DNA of 64,000 nucleotides. Source: Rotaria macrura (lineage: Eukaryota; Rotifera; Eurotatoria; Philodinida; Philodinidae). The notes under the pieces are model-generated. The model did no database searches, was not told the origin of the DNA, and saw only the letters and a program-made list of their open reading frames with translations. The stretch covers positions 41,535 through 105,534 of the forward strand of contig OENT01000506.1 in the NCBI GenBank assembly GCA_900239685.1. Reading direction: 5' to 3'. The first letter of the stretch is position 1; each line of letters starts with the position of its first letter. Of the stretch, positions 1 through 13,253 are shown piece by piece. The position numbers were made by a program, and so were the translations under genes.

Positions 1-2483
1 TATAATGAAGTCTCATATATATCTTATATATGTCGTTGAGTTTCTGATATAGTGATTTTTGGTTAAAGTAATTCTAAGAATTGTTAAAGAATCATTCGAA
101 CAGTTTGCTATGACGATCAACGAAGATATGAAATTGAACTAATCATTAAACTTAAACCATTTTTCATCGTACTTCAAGTTTAACAAAACTTTATAATACG
201 ACGTTGTACCCGAATATGAGTTAGATAAGCTCATCGTTCTATTTTGAGATTTCAATTGATGAACTATTAACTGTGTACATTCGATTTTAAACGAACTCTT
301 TGAGTTCGATGAACATAATAGCGGTAAAATGGCAACATTCTTCATTTTGTTATCAAACAACAACAATATAATTTTGTCATTTTCTTATATCTAGGTACAA
401 ACAAGAAGAGATTCAATTTTTTTCATCTTCTATCCTAAGAGTCGTGTAGTCTCTAGAGGTGGTCGAACAAGAAAAGCTTGATACCGACATTCACTATTAA
501 CACCTTTCGGCTTACAATCTCACATCAATATCCAATTATTACAAGATGACTCTATATTTTCTCAAAAAAAAAAAAAAGAAGTCAAGTATTTCTTTCGTCA
601 CGAATGTGTTCGAACAATTATTTCATATCTAAATGAAGTGACCTTTTCTTAAATAGATCATAAAATCTATTAAATTGATATTCGAATACAATTACAATAA
701 ACTACATTGAAAAATAATTGGAAAACAAAGTATAGTCGATTGCATAAACACATATCCCCCTAAAAGAACACTATTCGAACACCAATGAGATCAATCGTTG
801 TACTGTTCATTTGGTGTGATAAGAATACGAGTGTGTTACTATTTCTCCTTGGTTAAAGAGCAAACATGTTCTCTCGTTAACATTTGATAGTTCGAAATTT
901 TTACTTTATTTCATATATGAAAGTCAAGGTTTAAAATCTTCTATGGTAAAGAAGAAATTAGTTCGTTATCATTTTTGTACAAATCGACCTATAGAAAATA
1001 AAATATACAATTACGCGTCCGATTACATTTTCAACTACTTGTAATCCATATGATTAATGTTGAACATTTCGATAAACGAGAAGGAAAAAAAAACAGAGAA
1101 GTTCAATATTCAGTTGTCGATCGGCATTATTCTTTGTATATTTCTTAACAGAAATATTGACAAAAACAAATAGAATAACCTGCTGGTACGGAACAACATA
1201 AGATTCTATTTTCTCAATCGACATGAAGATAATTGTTCAATCATCTAATGTTATCTTAGTTTTGATAATATGAATTGTAACGTTTTCTCTCGCAATTTAT
1301 ACTATCAAAAAATGTTCTTTTGCTTAAGCGTGAATTACTAATATAGTGTCTCATGAGAACCGAGCAGCGCTCCCCCCCCCCCCGCCTCCTCTCGAGTCTT
1401 CCGTATCAGCCATCAATTATATCGCATGAAAAGCAATTAGTCGATATGAACGTTAATAATCTTTGACAGCTACGTTGACATTCCGACGTTGCTTTTCTCT
1501 TGAAGTTTAAAAACAAAGAAAAAAAACAACTACTAAAAAATTAACTACAAAAGAATTCAATATGCTTATTGGAGTTGTCATATATGTATCTCACACACAT
1601 ACTGTTTCATGATCTTATTTATTTTCAAAAGAGTCCTGTGGCTCGATTATAATCTCTAACTGTTTTTCTAACAAATAGAAAAACATCATTTCATTCGATC
1701 TCGTATGATATTATCTCGAGGGAGAAAAAAATAAATTAAACAACTATACTATTATAAGCCGATTACACGATATTGATCAATTGGATCCTGTAGAGGAGAG
1801 AAAAAATTCATCGTTCTTTTTAACGTTCATTTACTTCTCTTTCGCGTTTTTCTTTTTTTGTTTTGTTATCACTTCTCACTTATCTGATTAATCTATATGA
1901 TTGAAGTGATAAAAAAGAAAATTATTCTTTAACGCTTAAACAAGCTGCCAGAAACATGTATGAATACGGCTCAAAGGATTTTATTAACACAATGTGTGCG
2001 TTTTTTTTCTCTCTATTTTAAATGAACGTTATGATACCATTTACTGTTAAGAAGAAAACAAGAATTATGATGATCTAACATCAATAGACAGCTGTTGAAA
2101 TTTTCAAAGATTCAATGATGAGAGAAAACGAGAAATGTCGACAGATGTAATGAGGATGATATTGAACTCATGCATACATCTAATAGAGCAATTTAATCAC
2201 TAATCAGCATGAAATTCGACTTTGATGTACAAGTATCGATCAGACGAGCAGATTAAAGTCGTTCAATAAACACTCTAGGGGATTGATTACATTTAATTAT
2301 TAGATATTTCTTAAATTCAGAGTGTATAATATGATCACTGAGCAAACAGTTCTCAACCGGATATTTTATTTCCTTTGAAATTTTAAGACCAATCAATTCT
2401 TTTTTTGTAACCAACTTCACCTTGCCGTTTTTTATTTCATTTTGAAAGAGAGAAGAAATAAAAAAAAAATGTTGTCCATAGGA

Positions 2484-2519
<36 letters not shown>

Positions 2520-2668
2520 ATCGCTCACTTTCCTTCGGTGTAAAAAGGAGAGAACTGGTTCACTTCATCTTATTCTATCGTTGATCAATATATAGGCATA
2601 TACAAACACAACATACATAAGTTTGCTTGTCATTAACATCGAAAGTAGTCGAACAATCAACTTTGAAA
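1..2668. other. gene-free stretch upstream of Wnt
   Basis: I see no coding exon here on either strand. Open frames are short, lack recognisable motifs and sit in AT-rich DNA. The stretch holds a C homopolymer of about a dozen bases near 1372-1383 and a long TC dinucleotide run at 2486-2515. The last few hundred bases presumably include the Wnt promoter and 5' UTR, but no convincing promoter motif could be picked out. Confidence 0.6.
2486..2515. repeat. TC/GA dinucleotide microsatellite
   Basis: About fifteen uninterrupted TC units lie about 150 bp upstream of the Wnt start codon. It is a simple repeat and likely to vary in length. Confidence 0.9.
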
Positions 2669-4424
2669 ATGCTTGTTTTACACTATCAACAAATTCTTGT
2701 TATTTTTATTACTATTATTAAACATTCTTATGCATTTTGGTGGTAAGTTTTCAAGTGGATAGAGATATCAACAACAACAAAAAAAGAAAAGAAAACAGTA
2801 GTAATCATATTCAAGTTCATTTGTTAAAGTGTTCGACAACGAATATTAGAGAGATCAAAAGTGTTTTGTTGAATATACGAAGAAGAGAAGGCTCTCATGA
2901 AATCTTCTTTATTTTAAAGGTCTCTTGGTCTACCTTCATTTCAAACATGGTCATCATTTCAAAATGCCAATCAACCAATTGAACAAAAACAATTTTGTTC
3001 ATCATTAACATTTTTAACAATCGAACAACGAATCTTGTGTCAAACCAATCCAAAGATATTTTCTATTATCAATCGTTCATTACGCATGGCTATTGATGAA
3101 TGTCAATATCAATTTCGTAATCAACGATGGAATTGCTCATTATTTAATCAACCAAAAGTATTCGGAAAATTAATTCGACGAAGTAAGTTTCAAGATTGTT
3201 TTGTAGGAAACGGATGAGACAATAAAAATGATTTCATTCAATCGAACTGAATATATATATATTTGCCCTTCTGAAATTTGAAATCAATTCATCGAAAGAG
3301 AAAATCTGCATAAAACACTATAGGCATCCACTAGTCGATTACATCATATCGTACAAGATTTATTTGATGTCGTCATAAGAATATGACTTGAGACAAGAAT
3401 ACTCATTGTTTAGTTGATGTAATTTACCTTCAAGCTAAACATACTCAGAACGTACGTTCTATTCTGTTGTCTTATATACAACATATTATTAAAGAAGTGA
3501 ATAATTCGCCTACTTGAAATATTTATTTAGAAACACCTGAAACTGCTTTTATCTATGCACTTACATCGGCTGCAGTAATGCACAATATAGCGAAGGCATG
3601 TTCAAAAGGTGAATTAATTGAGTGTGGATGTGATAAAAGTCAATCAAATCTACCTACAGAAACAATATTAAAATATCAGTCAAGTACAACAACAACAACA
3701 ACAACAACACCATCAATGAACAAAGCATCAGTATCAAACCCACCACACGATGGTTTTGAATGGGGTGGTTGTTCTGACGATTTGAAATTTGGTCGAAATA
3801 TAAGTATGTTGTTTCTTGACCGACAAGAAGCATTTACAACACGACGTAATATTGCACGTATGGTTAATTTACATAACAATGAAGCTGGAAGACAAGTAAA
3901 TGAATCCAAGATTTATATTTGACGAAAATTAAAAGAATAAAATTATTCATTTTTTTTTTCAGATTGTCGAACGAAATGTACAATTAACATGTAAATGTCA
4001 TGGTGTTAGTGGCTCTTGTACATTACGTGTTTGTTGGCGTACATTACCAGACTTTCGTCTTATTGGATCAGAGTTACGTACAAAATATGCAAGTGCAACA
4101 CAAATACGTTTCAATGTTCAGTTAAATATTCTTAAACCACGGAAGCAGTCACAAAAATTATTTAACACGACTGATCTTATACATATTCATATGTCACCAT
4201 CATTTTGTGAGAAAAATCTTCAACTTGGCTCATTAGGAACACAAGGACGTGAATGTAATTTAACTATGAACGAACCAGGGTCATGTTCAATCTTATGTTG
4301 TGATCGTGGCTATGAAACAATTATATATACAATTGAAGAGGATTGTGATTGTCAATTTCATTGGTGTTGTGAAGTTCGTTGTCAGCGTTGTGTGAGAAAA
4401 GTAGAAAAACATTTTTGTAAATAG
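2669..4424 (+). CDS. Wnt family secreted signalling protein
   Basis: Secreted lipid-modified Wnt ligand that would act on Frizzled receptors. Four exons fit in phase: 2669-2742, 2920-3182, 3531-3895 and 3963-4424, giving about 387 residues, normal for Wnts. The first exon encodes a hydrophobic signal peptide ending in the FWW|SLG junction. Family hallmarks follow in order: ECQYQFRNQRWNCS, the GELIECGCD block, FEWGGCSDD, MVNLHNNEAGRQ, CKCHGVSGSC with the serine that is palmitoylated in Wnts, GSLGTQGRECN, and the cysteine-dense C terminus ending EKHFCK. A threonine-rich insert of about 30 residues sits between the CGCD and WGGC blocks. By eye the sequence resembles Wnt4, Wnt16 and WntA types, and I could not assign the subfamily. 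The start is chosen because it opens the signal peptide and splices in phase. A polyadenylation signal follows at 4529. Confidence 0.95.
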
Positions 4425-4528
4425 TTCATTCAAGATGTTGTTTTTGCTTTATTTATTCATATTGTCAGATTTATTTGTTTGACCGAGTAACAGTTCAATT
4501 CCTCTTCGCTTTGTTTTATTTGTGTATA

Positions 4529-4534
4529 AATAAA
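4529..4534 (+). other. polyadenylation signal of Wnt gene
   Basis: A canonical AATAAA lies about 105 bp after the Wnt stop codon, overlapping a second near-copy and followed by an A-run. Confidence 0.6.
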
Positions 4535-6049
4535 TAAAAAAAAAACTATGTTGTGCTTGTGCTTGATCAAGCAGAAGAGTGAAAAAAAAATAAATAAGTA
4601 TGCTCTCGTTTTTTTGCTGATGGAACGTAATTAAACAAAAAGAAAAAGTACAGTCAGGTAATCTACGCTAGAGGAAGAATGAATGGAACATATGTATTTA
4701 TGTTCGTATTTTATTAATGAATTTGACACACCCATGGATATTTGTTTAAAGATCACGATAATGATATGGATGATTGTTACATTGGGTATGTGTATGAAAA
4801 CAGCAGGCTAAATTTATGAAAGATTGTAAACATGAAAACGAAGAAAAGAATTATTAATGCTTGTGTTATACTGAAGAAAAAGAAAAACCTGAACATCTGT
4901 TGATTGTAATTGTACGGTTTGAATATACTTTTCATCTCGGTTGGTGATTGGATAATTGTTCTTGATTGATTGACTGTGTGTGTGTTAGAATATCTTTCTT
5001 CATGTTTCTTTTTTTGTTTCAAAGAAAAGTAGCTTTTATGTTTACAGACAGAATAAATGAAACAATGATTATTGACATGTTTATGTTAATTGAGCGATGA
5101 AGTACATTCAATGTTTTTATTTCGTTTGATAATTAACAAACAGTGTTTAATAGGAATACATAAGAAATGATTTAACCTTGGGCGGCGGGCTGCCTTTTCA
5201 AATAATTACAAATATCATTGTGTTTGTTTTCGTACAAGTTTAAAATAGAGTGTGCATATCTACTCGTTTTGAAATTGTACTCTATTAGTTATGTGATCAC
5301 TTCGAATGGAGTTCTCTTTGTTTTATTGTTGAAAACTTGTGTCTAAAAAGTTATTCACATGTTTTGATAATGTATAAGATCTTAATGTTTCTTACTGCTG
5401 AATATATTTGTTTGTTCAAAAGAATTAGTAGAACGATAGAGTTCATTATGAATGAAGATTTCACTGTTGAAAATAGCATTCATGGGTACATCTGTACTTA
5501 ACGACATGCGACGGCAATGTTGCATTCTACTTCTGTGTCATCAGTAATGAACTCATGGATAACTATCGAAATCGATCAAGTCGTTTTAGAAGCCGAACGA
5601 CAGTTAATAAATTGTGTATCAATCGATTCATTTGCTACTGTATTGAATTGAAGATATTCTATTTGATTTTAGGAGAAGATTTTTCCACAGTCAATTATAA
5701 TGTAAAAGTCTGAAAAATTGTCACTGGAAACACAAGAGTATCTGTTCGATGTTGAATAATTGCAGTCACTTGTTGCAGATAGTTATCCGGATATAGGTGG
5801 AGAAAATTCTTTTTTTATCTAGCTCGATACTTTACATATTAAGTTTCGTATATTAAATCGACTATTTAGCAATATTTGATTGTCGTGTAGCAATACTTCA
5901 TTTTAGTATGTAAGCTTCAGAAATGGAAACCTACTTGCATCATGCTGATTTTTTTTCTTCTTTCAGTGTTAGAGAGAAGTCTTAGAAATATTCAGTCAAG
6001 TTTAAGGTGAACATCTGGATGTTCACATGTCTGCATAAGAGGCAAATCT
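4535..6049. other. gene-free stretch after Wnt
   Basis: No coding exon was recognised. The DNA is AT-rich. It has one small GC-rich patch near 5180-5195 and polypurine and polypyrimidine runs. Confidence 0.6.
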
Positions 6050-6635
6050 ATTCATTTTTGTGTACTCAAAAAGTGAGTACACTACTAAAATCGGTCAGTG
6101 TGTCCGGCCGGCCATCCGGCCGTCCGTTTATTCGATAACTCTTTACAAATACATTCGATTGAGCTGAAATTTTGTGCACAGAATTGTTTGATGAATATCT
6201 CGGTCGAGTTCGAAGATGAGAAGGATCCGTCGAGAAATTGCCGAGTTATCGAAAAATTTGTCATTTTTCACCAAGCAATCCCTGAGGTGGGCTACAGGGA
6301 TTTTTTCAAAACAAACTTTTTTCTCAGAATTATCCACAACTTATGTAAAGTGACTCAGTTTTTAACGCTGATTCCGAATCTGATATTAGTTTTGAACCAA
6401 ATCGAGCTTTCTAACAAAACATTGGCTGCAAAAAGGTCTCAAAATGCACAAAAACTGCATCTAGAAACAAAATTGCCTTGATATGTCTGAGATGATCAGT
6501 AGTTTTGGAGTTTCCCAAAAAGGTTTACCAAGATACTTCATCCGTGCACACATTCTAGAATGACTGATTTGTCTCATTCACTTTTTGAAGTACACATAAC
6601 TCTCGAACATAAGTCCGAAGTTTCCGCATTTATTT
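6050..6635 (+). repeat. dispersed repeat, copy 1 of an inverted pair
   Basis: A segment of about 586 bp matches the reverse complement of 9545-10106 almost throughout, with a few small indels. It opens with a perfect hairpin, GTGTACTC...GAGTACAC at about 6060-6082, and then a GGCCGG-rich tract. Near the other end (about 6580-6597) it carries a near-mirror of the opening sequence, CACTTTTTGAAGTACAC, so the unit has short subterminal inverted repeats. A 127-codon open frame inside (6098-6481) is not recognised, and its partner copy does not keep it open. It is most likely a non-autonomous DNA transposon or one arm of a foldback element. Confidence 0.75.
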
Positions 6636-9544
6636 GGTAAAAACATTGAGCCGAAATCAGTAAGGTTTTTACTAACAAGTAGTAAACAATGTATTTACAA
6701 CGGATGTTACAGTTGATCTATTTATCATAGCTTTCATCTGACACTGGAATCATTTTATTGATAGACGAAAACATTGACCAAGTTCGTATCAAAGTATCAC
6801 TCTTCCATGCATGTCAAACTAGTAAATTTAAAAGATTACATATCTATAGTGCTGCTCATTAGACTTTTCAATTAATTTTCGTTACAGACTCATACTTTTC
6901 CATGTAAGTCATAGTTTCGAATCTAGGTTTACACTTTAAATCTAGTTTCGAAAATTCAATATCTCAATCGATGCTCGCTATAAGCGTGTAATATTTTATA
7001 TTTGCTAGTCTGATGTGTGAGAGTTATCATTCGACATGAATTTTGTCAATGTTCTCGTTTGTTAGTACAAAAGGTTTCATTGTGAATTAAATCTTTCAAT
7101 GGGCTGATTTTCCATCCTGCATGAAGTAGAATCGTTGATACTGTCAGATATATCATATTTATTGAAGATGTGAAAAATGGAAAACATTTGATTTTGTCTG
7201 ACGTTCACTTAGATTCCAATTGAATAGAAACTAAACTCTTCCAATGACTGATTGGCTGCTTCCAAAACGAGTTTTATACCGTAAAAAAACACCAAATTTA
7301 ATGAGAAAACATTGAAGTCAACACAATTATGAATGGCACAGAAGTTTTGTAAAAATCGTTTGCATGGCATCAACAAGAATTCCGAAGTATCATAGTATCA
7401 GCAAGATTACATCCATCACATAGACCCTGACCTATCAAATAAGAACTAGATTAGTGTAGTTAGCACGGTCATAGAAATCTATGTGATCCGACGAGTGAAT
7501 GCTAGTCAATATGATTCACAAAAATATACTTATTCATATCCTCGTGTGTGAAAATGTTATTTGATGTAGTGCCGAAAGTATTTCTCTACTATTTTAGATG
7601 CTTCTGATCTCGAGAAGAAAACCTCGAATACGAGCAACAGTCAGCCGAGAGAATTATGCAAAGGTTTTATCAGTGTTCTTGTCAAGTCTTTCTTAAGGTT
7701 ACGCTCATTCGTTTTAAAAAATAGCAGAAGATAAATAGTTCGTTGCACTTGTCGACTTCTTACTCTTGTTACTTTCAAATGATCGACGATGCTATAACAT
7801 TAAATTCAATCAGATTGAACAAGTGAACAAAAACACAACGATTGTCTTTAAGCTATTTTTGATTCACAATTCGTGCTTCGAATGGTCTTCATCTACTCGA
7901 CGAGAAGATATCCAACGTAGATGATCAATCCTGATGTGTGAATCAACATTGCGATTAGTATGAAAAATGTATATGAAAGGTCTCTTCTTGTTACTTTAAT
8001 AAAAACAGGTGGATGATGTCATAGTCATTGGAAATCTGCTTCATTTTGTACTAGTTTTCTATATTAATTTTGAATTATACATATGCTGATCACTGCAAAC
8101 GATAGTTATGATTGAAATAATAGGAAATAAAAATTCCAACTATACCCTACAAAAAGTCCATGTGAATAATTCTCTGGTACTTTCTACCGACGATTTACAA
8201 TGTATGACTAGATCAAAAATAAATATGACGTAGGAATCATATGTAAAATCTGTTTTTGTGGTCTTATTTATGATACGTAATTATGATTGTTGATATGCTG
8301 AAATATTGTTAGAATTGAAAAATTCTTATCAATATTCGATGAATAAACAAATTATTGATGCCTCGTTGCTGAAATACCTCGTAATCTACACTTGTAACTC
8401 GATTGGATCGCTTCATAGTTGGTTCTAAGCCTCATGGAGTATAGATAAGGTTTGTTTCTGAGAAAGTAAAGGATCCTAGATTCTAGTTCAAATAGTCTGA
8501 ACGAAGCACGCAATTTGGTAAACAGAAAACTTGAACATTTTCTTAATTATGAATACAAGCAGCTCCAGCTGATAACTATTGCAAGTGATACATGGAAATT
8601 TTCAAGTGAAAAAGTAGACCTACCAAATAGTATTTAGATAGATGCTCATCTTAGTTCAGTATTCACAGGAAAACGATAGGATTGACACTCAACAAGAAAA
8701 TGTAACATCATGGTACAGTGATCAATTATGCTCAAAGGAAGCGATTCGTAAAGAATCATTTTCTTCAAACTGTTCTTCCTGAGATCTAGATCTTATTCTA
8801 AATTTTTGCATCAAACAATACATGAACAAACACAGATTTTCGAATTTCTCTAATTTTTTTAACAGATTCAGTCAATTTTGTTAGTTTTCCTAATCAAAAT
8901 TAAGAATAAGCATTATGCAAGATCATGTAAAATTTTTTAATCGTGTACAGTCATCTATGTGAAACAAATTAGTTGAAGATTTTCATCGTTTTTGAAAGTA
9001 TCCTTATCACGAGTACATTGATCGAAATTACCATAAGAAATACTATCGTGCAATCGAAATTTCGAGATACTTCTCTTTCATGAGACATAGAAATGCTAAC
9101 GTCAAATAACCTATTGAAATCTTTCCATAAATCTATCTAAAACAAAGTATTGTCTCTTGGAATGGTAGTACTAAAAGTTACAAGCCGAACATTTCTGCTT
9201 TCGCTTTAGGAAAACGTTTTTCAATTCAAAGATAGATTTATGGAAAAAAAATTGTAACGAAAATGTAATTCTTAACAGAAAATCGGGAGTGTGACAGTGG
9301 GTGTGGATGAGTGAATAAATCACACATCTATGCTCACACCCCGTCAAACAATGAGGATGCACTTGAAAATACTATGAAGCTTTTTCGTGTATTCTCGTGT
9401 GATAACAGAACGAAGCAAAAGCAACCTAAAATCTACATATATTATCATGTAAAAAAGAGCGAGAGATAATGTAAAATCCATTTCAACAATCGACTATTGT
9501 CGTTATCTTATCTTGTCTTAGTCATATTTTCTGATCTTAATAGA
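6636..9544. other. DNA between the two inverted repeat copies
   Basis: About 2.9 kb without a recognisable gene lies between the inverted copies. I saw no transposase-like reading frame. It may be ordinary intergenic DNA between two separate insertions, or the interior of a single long-armed foldback element. Confidence 0.6.
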
Positions 9545-10106
9545 AAATAAATGTGAAAACTTCGGACTTATGTCCGAGAGTTATGTGTACTTCAAAAAGT
9601 GAATGAGACAAATCAGTCATTCTCGAATGTGTGCACGGAAGAAGTATCTTGGTAAACCTTTTTGGGAAACTCCAAAACTACTGATCATCTCAGACATATC
9701 TATGCAATTTCGTTTCTAGATGCAGTTTTTGTGCATTTGCAGCCAAAGTTTTGTTAGAAAGCTGCGATTTGGTTCAAAACTAATATCAGATTCGGAATCA
9801 GCGTTAAAAACTGAGTCACTTTACATAAGTTGTGGATAATTCTGAGAAAAACGTTTGTTTTGAAAAAATCCCTGTAGCCCACCTCAGGGATTGCTTGGTG
9901 AAAAATGACAATTTTTTCGATAACTCAACCATTTCTTGCCGGATCCTTCTCATCTTCGAACTCGACCGAGATATTCATCAGACAATTCTGTGCACAAAAT
10001 TTCAGCTCAATCGAATGTATTTGTAAAGAGTTATCGTGTTAACGGCCGGCCGGACACACTGACCGATTCCAGAGTGTACTCACTTTTTGAGTACACAAAA
10101 ATGAAT
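9545..10106 (-). repeat. dispersed repeat, copy 2 of an inverted pair
   Basis: This is the opposite-orientation copy of 6050-6635. Homology runs from the CATTTATTT-like inner edge to the ATTCATTTTTG outer edge. Compared with copy 1 it lacks about a dozen bases in the middle and differs in the GGCCGG tract next to the hairpin. Open frames inside (9832-10026 and 9936-10178) read repeat sequence rather than a gene. Confidence 0.75.
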
Positions 10107-13100
10107 TTATTAACAGAACAATATAGATATTTGATTGATTTCAGAAATATTATTGTCATCGAACATGCAAACGATTGACTGAAAAGATGCAACTTTTACT
10201 TAAGAAATAAATGATTATCTTACTTTTAAGCAGTATAAGTTTGATGCTAATGTTTTACTGGAGAATTAAGTACTATTGAGAATGCCAAATAACTTTTCAC
10301 TAATATTAAAAAAAAATTTCTAAATGAAAATGTCTGAATTTTTGACAAGACTGTTATTTTCATAGTATCTTGAACATTTTCTACGGTGCACGATACTCCT
10401 ATTTGATATTGTAAACATTCTTTAGCCAGTTTTGCTGTTGATACCATTCTAAACATCTTCATGACATTTACCTTCGAAATATTTTCGAATCAAAACAATA
10501 ATCATGAATCTAATTATAATTCTGATTATGTTGGGATGCAAGAAATCTTGAATGGATTTGGGATATGTCATCAAATCTTTGAGGTTCGAACTTGGATTTA
10601 GTTCCTACATTTAAAATTTTGTCTAGATTTACATCATAGAATTGTTGATATGGCTTTTTTCGGCTTAGATTTGCATTTGGGATTTTTGTTTCAATTCAAC
10701 ATGAGTTCAAATTTGTAATCGTGCTATACTGAGATCAAATCTAAACAATTTCCTATCAATTTATAAGACTTGAGATTCTTTTCTCCGTTCTCTGACTTTC
10801 TCGTACGAAGTCTCATCAGATTTGGATACTCTAAAATTAAATCCAAATCTTCGAATCTATCTGCACCAAATCTCAAGGCATTGGATTGGTTGGAAACCTA
10901 GGAATATCTTTCAAGAAATCTCAGTAACGATGAGACAAGTCATTCCAATGAAAAAGATCGTAGTATCAATAGATAATTGTCTTCATATTACTGTTCTCAA
11001 TATTTATTAGAAAAACCATTTCGAAAAATCTAATCTTCTTCGTTTTGTAGTATTCAATTCGAAAATTCCAATATGTAGAGTTCTTCATCTCACACTAATT
11101 TTCTAAATACCTATTGTGTTGTAGTCAGTAGATCATCGAATAGTTGAGTGAACAGTTGTCCATAACTTATTCGTAGTCATACAATGACTAACAGTAGTGA
11201 GCTATGAACATAGTACGCACGATGTTGTCATTACTGCATATGAGTATGTTTCAGAGAAGGATGAGGGTGTAATTCTTATTTTAAAATAGAAACTATTTGG
11301 AGATCAGAGTAAATCATGAAATTATAGTCGTCGACTAGCTTCACTTTTATTCGCTTAGTAGTTGATAGATCTACAATTCGTTATTAGACCATTATTTGAC
11401 GAAAGAATCTTTTTACCAGAAAGTCAGATGGATTGCGTATGAAATTGAAGAATAACTATGAGATGATAAATTGATCGAGATTCATACGTTTTCTCTTTCA
11501 TCAATTATTAGTCACCCATCGATCTAGATCATTGCGTGAGAAATGTCGTGTATCAAATTTCATTTTTATACACATTCGATACTTCTATCAAATGCAAAAT
11601 GTAATTTGTTTTTCGCTTATTTTTGCTTGACTTGTACGATGATTGTGTTCTCACTCATATGTATATATACATATATTTACTCAGGTAAATGAATCCGAGT
11701 AATTTAACCTACTTTAGTAATTTCGTTTGAATCAGTACGTGGTGACATTACTGTGAGTGTGCAAAAAGCTCGCGTGAGATTCCGTCAAATTCCTTCATTA
11801 GAATTCGACAACATCCAATATGAAGGATTCCCTTAAGATTCTGTTGGTTTTGTAAGTGCACTATACAATCCGATTATCATAATGATCCTTCTGGGTCAGC
11901 ATCTATTCGTTAATTCGATCTTTGAGAGCAAAACTCATAAATCATTTATTTTTCAAAATAAAAAACAATAGTACAATGATGGTAGCCATTTTTAAATTTC
12001 GACCGGTGAATTTCCCTTACTTTTACGGAACCAGTTGATTTTTTGAATCGGTTATAGCGCTGATTCAAGCACAGTCACATCAGAAATAGTCTATAGAAAT
12101 CATTATGAATGATATATTACAAATATCATGTTTCAATAAATAAACTTCATTCATAATGCCGTTGTTAAATACTAATAAAATGATTATAAGGTCAATATGG
12201 TCCCTCAGTGACTTCGTGTTTCATATTTTTCTCTCATGGAAATACTCCAACCGATAATTTCTAATTAGGGATTTGATGCTAATTCATTGAGAAATCCACT
12301 GTGTATTGCACTTGTTGAATTACAATTTTGATTCATTGAAACAAGTTCGTTCAAAAGTTGTTCATCGATGTGTATCTGATCCATGATAGACGAGTTTAAT
12401 TTTTCATTCATAGTAATACACATCGTTGATTGTTCACGGTTCGTTGCTAATACTTTGTGCTCTTCCTAAGGTTAGCAGCTTGCACTAGTGAAAGAAATAA
12501 AGATAACTGTAACGTAGTATTCGTTTAGATTACTTGTGGAAAAAAAAATACTTTTAATTTGGCTAAATCCAGATTTTCTCTTTCGGATGTATGAGATTAT
12601 ACGGCACAAGCTGAAACAAATTGTTCCCAGGAAAATAATCATATGTCTGTCAAGCTCACAATTTCCTCGGCGTTTACACATGAAAAACTATCAATCCTAT
12701 TATTAAGAGTGGAACAAAAGAAATCAGCTAATCCTTTTGAATCATAGTCAAAACGTATAGTGTTGTTTTAAGACGAATATTGTTTTGAATTCATTCTTTT
12801 TTTCTTGATAAACAAAATAAACACAAAAAGAATAGAATAATAGTGAGTTTCGAAAAAAACCAAAAACGTTTTTGTACGTCATGCATTAACAAATAAATTG
12901 TGGCTAGTTTTCTTTATCCTAATAAGCATGCGCAATAAAGCAGAAGTAAAAGAATAATAGAAAGAAAAAAAAAACAAGACAAACTTCGTATATCTTTCAT
13001 TACAGTAGACAACGAAATACGGCACGAATATTGAATTGAATTTTTCTTTCTGTTTATCTCAGTGTAGACGACGTATCAAACAAAACGAGAAATTTATGAA

Positions 13101-13253
13101 TAAACAAAGCGATTGAATAAGTTTTACTTTAAGTGAGAAGACAGCGATGAGAAGAACAAAACAGATGAGAACATATCAATCTGTGAATATGTTGTGATTC
13201 TAAGAGACCGGCATAGAAAAATGAGATAAATAACAAAATTCAAACTCTCAATG
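10107..13253. other. gene-free stretch before the glycosyltransferase
   Basis: No exon could be supported here. The open frames are short, unconserved in appearance and lack splice context. The right end would contain the 3' UTR of the minus-strand glycosyltransferase. Confidence 0.6.

Noticed and set aside
139..366. 75-codon minus-strand open frame
   Set aside because: No recognisable motif, low-complexity composition and no splice partner. Such frames are expected by chance.
6098..6481. 127-codon open frame
   Set aside because: It lies wholly inside the inverted repeat, and the other copy does not keep the frame open.
9832..10178. Two overlapping open frames
   Set aside because: They are the same repeat read in the second copy, not a gene.
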